The notes under the pieces were generated by a model. That model did not search any database. It saw only the letters and a list, made by a program, of their open reading frames with translations, and was not told the origin of the DNA. Of a stretch of 64,000 bases of DNA, positions 61,716-64,000 are shown in pieces. Both the position numbers and the translations under genes were made by a program. How positions within the stretch are numbered: the first letter of the stretch is position 1; each line of letters begins with the position of its first letter. This DNA is from Rhizobium phaseoli (GTDB taxonomy: Bacteria; Pseudomonadota; Alphaproteobacteria; Rhizobiales; Rhizobiaceae), in NCBI RefSeq assembly GCF_003985125.1, contig NZ_ML133568.1:62001-126000 (forward strand), given 5' to 3'.

Positions 61716-62510
61716 TTATGGCATCAGCTGGCCGCCATTGACCTCGATGATCTGGCCGGTGATGTAGCCGGACAGCGTCGGCGAGGCGAGAAACAGATAA
61801 GCGCCAACGCAATCCTCGGAGGTGCCGACGAAACCCATCGGGATCGACTTGCGCTGCAGCTCCATCTGCTCGTCATTGGTATAACGCTCGTGGAAAGGTG
61901 TTGCGATGACGCCCGGCGCCACGGCGTTGACGCGGATTCTGTCGGCGACGAATTCCTTGGCGTGGCCGCGCGTGATCGTCGAGACGAAGCCCTTGGAGGC
62001 CGCATAGAGGATCGCCCCGTTGCCGCCGCCGTTGCGGGCGGCGATCGAGGTGGTGTTGATGATGAAGCCGCCCTGCTTTTTCAACCAGGGATGGGCCGCA
62101 CGCGTCGCCGCCAGCACCGAGCGGGCGTTCAGATCCATGACCGCGGCATAATGCGCGTCGGTATATTCTGCGGTCGGCTTGCGCCCCAGCATGCCGCCGG
62201 CATTGTTGATGAGCCCGTCGAGATGACCGAAGGTCTTCGCCGTCTCTTCGACGACACGCTCCGTCTCGCCTTCCCGCGACACATCGCCCTGGATCAGATG
62301 CACCGTGCCGCCGGCCGCCCGGATCTCCTCGCCAAGCTTCTCCGCCGGCTCGCGGCTGGCATTGTAATGCACGCCGACCTTGGCGCCCTGCGCCGCAAAG
62401 GCGCGGGCGAGCGCCGCGCCGATGCCGGTCGAGGCGCCGGTGATCAGCACCGCCTTGCCCGACAGATCCGGCAGTTTGATGGATGCGAGCAATTGAGCAA
62501 GTTCTGTCAT
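61716..62510 (-). CDS. Short-chain dehydrogenase/reductase (SDR)
   Basis: A 264-residue classical SDR. Cofactor motif TGASTGIG (24-31), NNAG (102-105), and the catalytic triad S155, Y169, K173 (YAASKGF). The HYNAS segment after strand 2 lacks an acidic residue, hinting at NADP preference. The C-terminal GQIIEVNGGQLMP is typical of 3-oxoacyl-reductase-like members. The substrate is unknown. It lies 100 bases upstream of glgX on the same strand; the stress promoter between them suggests separate control. Confidence 0.88.
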   Translation of the reverse strand: MTELAQLLASIKLPDLSGKAVLITGASTGIGAALARAFAAQGAKVGVHYNASREPAEKLGEEIRAAGGTVHLIQGDVSREGETERVVEETAKTFGHLDGLINNAGGMLGRKPTAEYTDAHYAAVMDLNARSVLAATRAAHPWLKKQGGFIINTTSIAARNGGGNGAILYAASKGFVSTITRGHAKEFVADRIRVNAVAPGVIATPFHERYTNDEQMELQRKSIPMGFVGTSEDCVGAYLFLASPTLSGYITGQIIEVNGGQLMP

Positions 62511-62664
62511 GGCTATGAAGTCTCCCGAAAAACCAAGGACATAGGTGAAGAAACAGGCACGGGAAGTCTATCAGCCGAAATCTGAGGAGGGCAATGCACG
62601 AAAAGGCGAGAATTGCATGAGAGGTCCGACCGACAGCCGCCAGGGGGCACTGCCGGTGAGAAAC

Positions 62665-64000
62665 TCAAGCCTGCAAATTACCCAGATTCCTGGTGATCGC
62701 CGGCATGCCTGCCGGCCGCAGATGTTTCCGCAGGGCGGCGATCCTGAAGATGGCGTTGGCGGCACCATAACCGCGATAGCCACGCCGCTCGACGATCTCG
62801 AAGAACAGCCCCTCGCCATAGGTCGGGCTGTAGAGCTGGAAATATTCGCCGGCCTCGTCGCGGTCATAGAGGATGTTGTTGGCCTTCAGGCGCTCGGCGA
62901 ATTCGGCCTCCAGGCCGAAGCGGGCTTCGAGATCGTCATAATAGTTCGGCGAGATCGAAAGCGGCACGAAGCCGTTGGCGGCAAGGGCGGCAGCAGTCGC
63001 GAAGATGTCGTCGGTCCGGAAGGCAAGGTGCTGGATGCCGGAGCCGAAGGTCTCGGCGATGAAACGGCCGGCGAGCGTATTGCGGTTCTCCGCGCCGTTC
63101 ATGGTGATGCGCAGCGAGCCTTGCTCATTCTCGACCACCTGGCTGCGGACGATGCCGGAGGGATCGACGATATCGATCATCGGCGTCTTCTCGGCCTCGA
63201 CCAGCGCGGTGTAGAACAGCAGCCAGGTCAAAAGCTCCTCATATTTCATCGTCTGCGCCATATGGTCGATCGCTTGCAGCCCGGCTGACTGCGGTGGCAT
63301 CGCGTCCTCAATCGCGTCGAATTCGATCTCCCAGATGCGGCCGAGTTCGCTCTGGCGGTCGAGGAAATAGAGGATGCCGCCGCCGACGCCGCGCACCGCC
63401 GGCATCTCGATCTCGCCGGCATCGAGGGCTTGTTCGAAGCGATCGGCGCCGAGTGCGACGGCCCGCTGCAGCGCCGCCTTGGCGTCGTCGACCAGCAGCC
63501 CGGCGGCATAGGCAGAGGCGCCGTGCACGGCATAGGAGGCGCTGGCAAAGCCCTTGCGTTCGGTGTTGACGACGAGGTTGATGGCGCCCTGGCGAAACAC
63601 CGTCACCCGCTTGCTCTTGTGTCTGGCCGCCTTGTGGAAGCCGAGGCTTGCAAACAGCGCCTCGAGTGCTGCCGCCTCGTCCTCGTCGGCGGTGAACTCG
63701 ATGAAGGCGATGCCTTCTACCTTGGCGCGTGGCGGCATCACCGGCACCGGCAGCGCGCTCTCCGGCAGCTGGCGCTTGACCTGATCGCCGAGATAGATCA
63801 GCGAGCGGCGGCCATCGACGGCAATGGCACTGGCAGATCCGCCGCGGAACTGATCGTTGAAGATCTCCAGCGACAGATAACCGTCATAACCGGTGGCGGC
63901 GACCGCCTTCATGAAATCGAGCACCGGCAGGTCGCCTTCGCCGGGCATGTTGCGGAAGTGACGGCTCCAGTAGAGAAGATCCATGTCGATCAGCGGCGCA
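62665..64000 (-). CDS. 3-dehydroshikimate dehydratase-like / HPPD-domain bifunctional protein, C-terminal part
   Basis: The last 445 codons of a gene that starts beyond the right edge. The visible N-part is the end of a xylose-isomerase-like TIM barrel (LLYWSRHFRNMPGEGDLPVLDF, YDGYLSLEIFNDQFRGG). The rest is a two-lobed VOC/4-hydroxyphenylpyruvate dioxygenase-like domain with metal ligands in LQAIDHMAQ, IQHLAFRTDD and FFEIVERRGYRGYG. This architecture is that of QuiC-type 3-dehydroshikimate dehydratases in the quinate/shikimate to protocatechuate pathway. It is likewise possible that it is an uncharacterised sugar isomerase/dioxygenase fusion. Confidence 0.85.
   Translation of the reverse strand, partial: APLIDMDLLYWSRHFRNMPGEGDLPVLDFMKAVAATGYDGYLSLEIFNDQFRGGSASAIAVDGRRSLIYLGDQVKRQLPESALPVPVMPPRAKVEGIAFIEFTADEDEAAALEALFASLGFHKAARHKSKRVTVFRQGAINLVVNTERKGFASASYAVHGASAYAAGLLVDDAKAALQRAVALGADRFEQALDAGEIEMPAVRGVGGGILYFLDRQSELGRIWEIEFDAIEDAMPPQSAGLQAIDHMAQTMKYEELLTWLLFYTALVEAEKTPMIDIVDPSGIVRSQVVENEQGSLRITMNGAENRNTLAGRFIAETFGSGIQHLAFRTDDIFATAAALAANGFVPLSISPNYYDDLEARFGLEAEFAERLKANNILYDRDEAGEYFQLYSPTYGEGLFFEIVERRGYRGYGAANAIFRIAALRKHLRPAGMPAITRNLGNLQA

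Overview
The window is GC-rich (about 60-62%), densely coded alphaproteobacterial DNA. Its gene families, porin type, intergenic palindromic repeats and EcfG-type promoters point to a Rhizobium/Agrobacterium-group organism, most likely Rhizobium. I cannot tell from the sequence whether it is chromosome or a large replicon. No tRNA, rRNA, CRISPR array or intact insertion sequence was seen. Both ends cut genes: a branched-chain-amino-acid-type binding protein on the left and a 3-dehydroshikimate dehydratase-like enzyme on the right.

Layout. 1-8.3 kb is metabolic: a LysR regulator, a cupin, glutaryl-CoA dehydrogenase, a DUF4126 / flavin disulfide reductase / DedA cluster, a polyol dehydrogenase and a CopC-like protein. 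8.6-17.5 kb is the potassium uptake locus kdpFABC-kdpDE, followed by a PTS EIIA-type protein. A RopA-like porin with its own terminator follows. 18.9-22.7 kb is a complete sulfate/thiosulfate ABC operon (binding protein, CysT, CysW, CysA). 23-25.2 kb has a SleB-type cell-wall hydrolase and peptidase T. 25.4-31 kb is a non-homologous end-joining locus: a three-domain LigD convergent with an operon of two Ku genes plus a ligase-only protein. 31.2-37.4 kb is a minus-strand operon of a GntR regulator, a Cys/Met-type PLP enzyme and a CUT1-type sugar ABC transporter.

37.9-48.4 kb is a copper/redox island. It holds a DUF4396-multicopper oxidase fusion, a cytochrome c'-like protein divergent from a cytochrome b561, a His/Cys-rich secreted protein, a small lipoprotein, a TolC-like lipoprotein, a second multicopper oxidase, a cupredoxin, a CusF-like protein, a DUF411 gene broken by one amber codon, a Met-rich EF-hand protein and a DUF5676 membrane protein preceded by an FNR/FixK-type box. 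No RND pump or membrane-fusion protein is present. 48.6-62.5 kb is rich in stress and DNA-repair functions: an EEP-family phosphatase/nuclease, a cardiolipin synthase-like enzyme, UdgX, DUF2934, a hybrid histidine kinase, small basic stress-type proteins, a GST, and an operon glgX - topoisomerase IB - LigD-type polymerase.

The most coherent new reading is regulatory. Six sites fitting the EcfG (RpoE2) general-stress consensus GGAAC-N16/17-nGTT lie upstream of ligD, the ku operon, DUF2934, the small stress-protein operon, a divergent secreted-type protein, and the glgX-topIB-polymerase operon. This would tie both end-joining modules and glycogen mobilisation to one stationary-phase/stress regulon. 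These sites were found by eye and need expression data.
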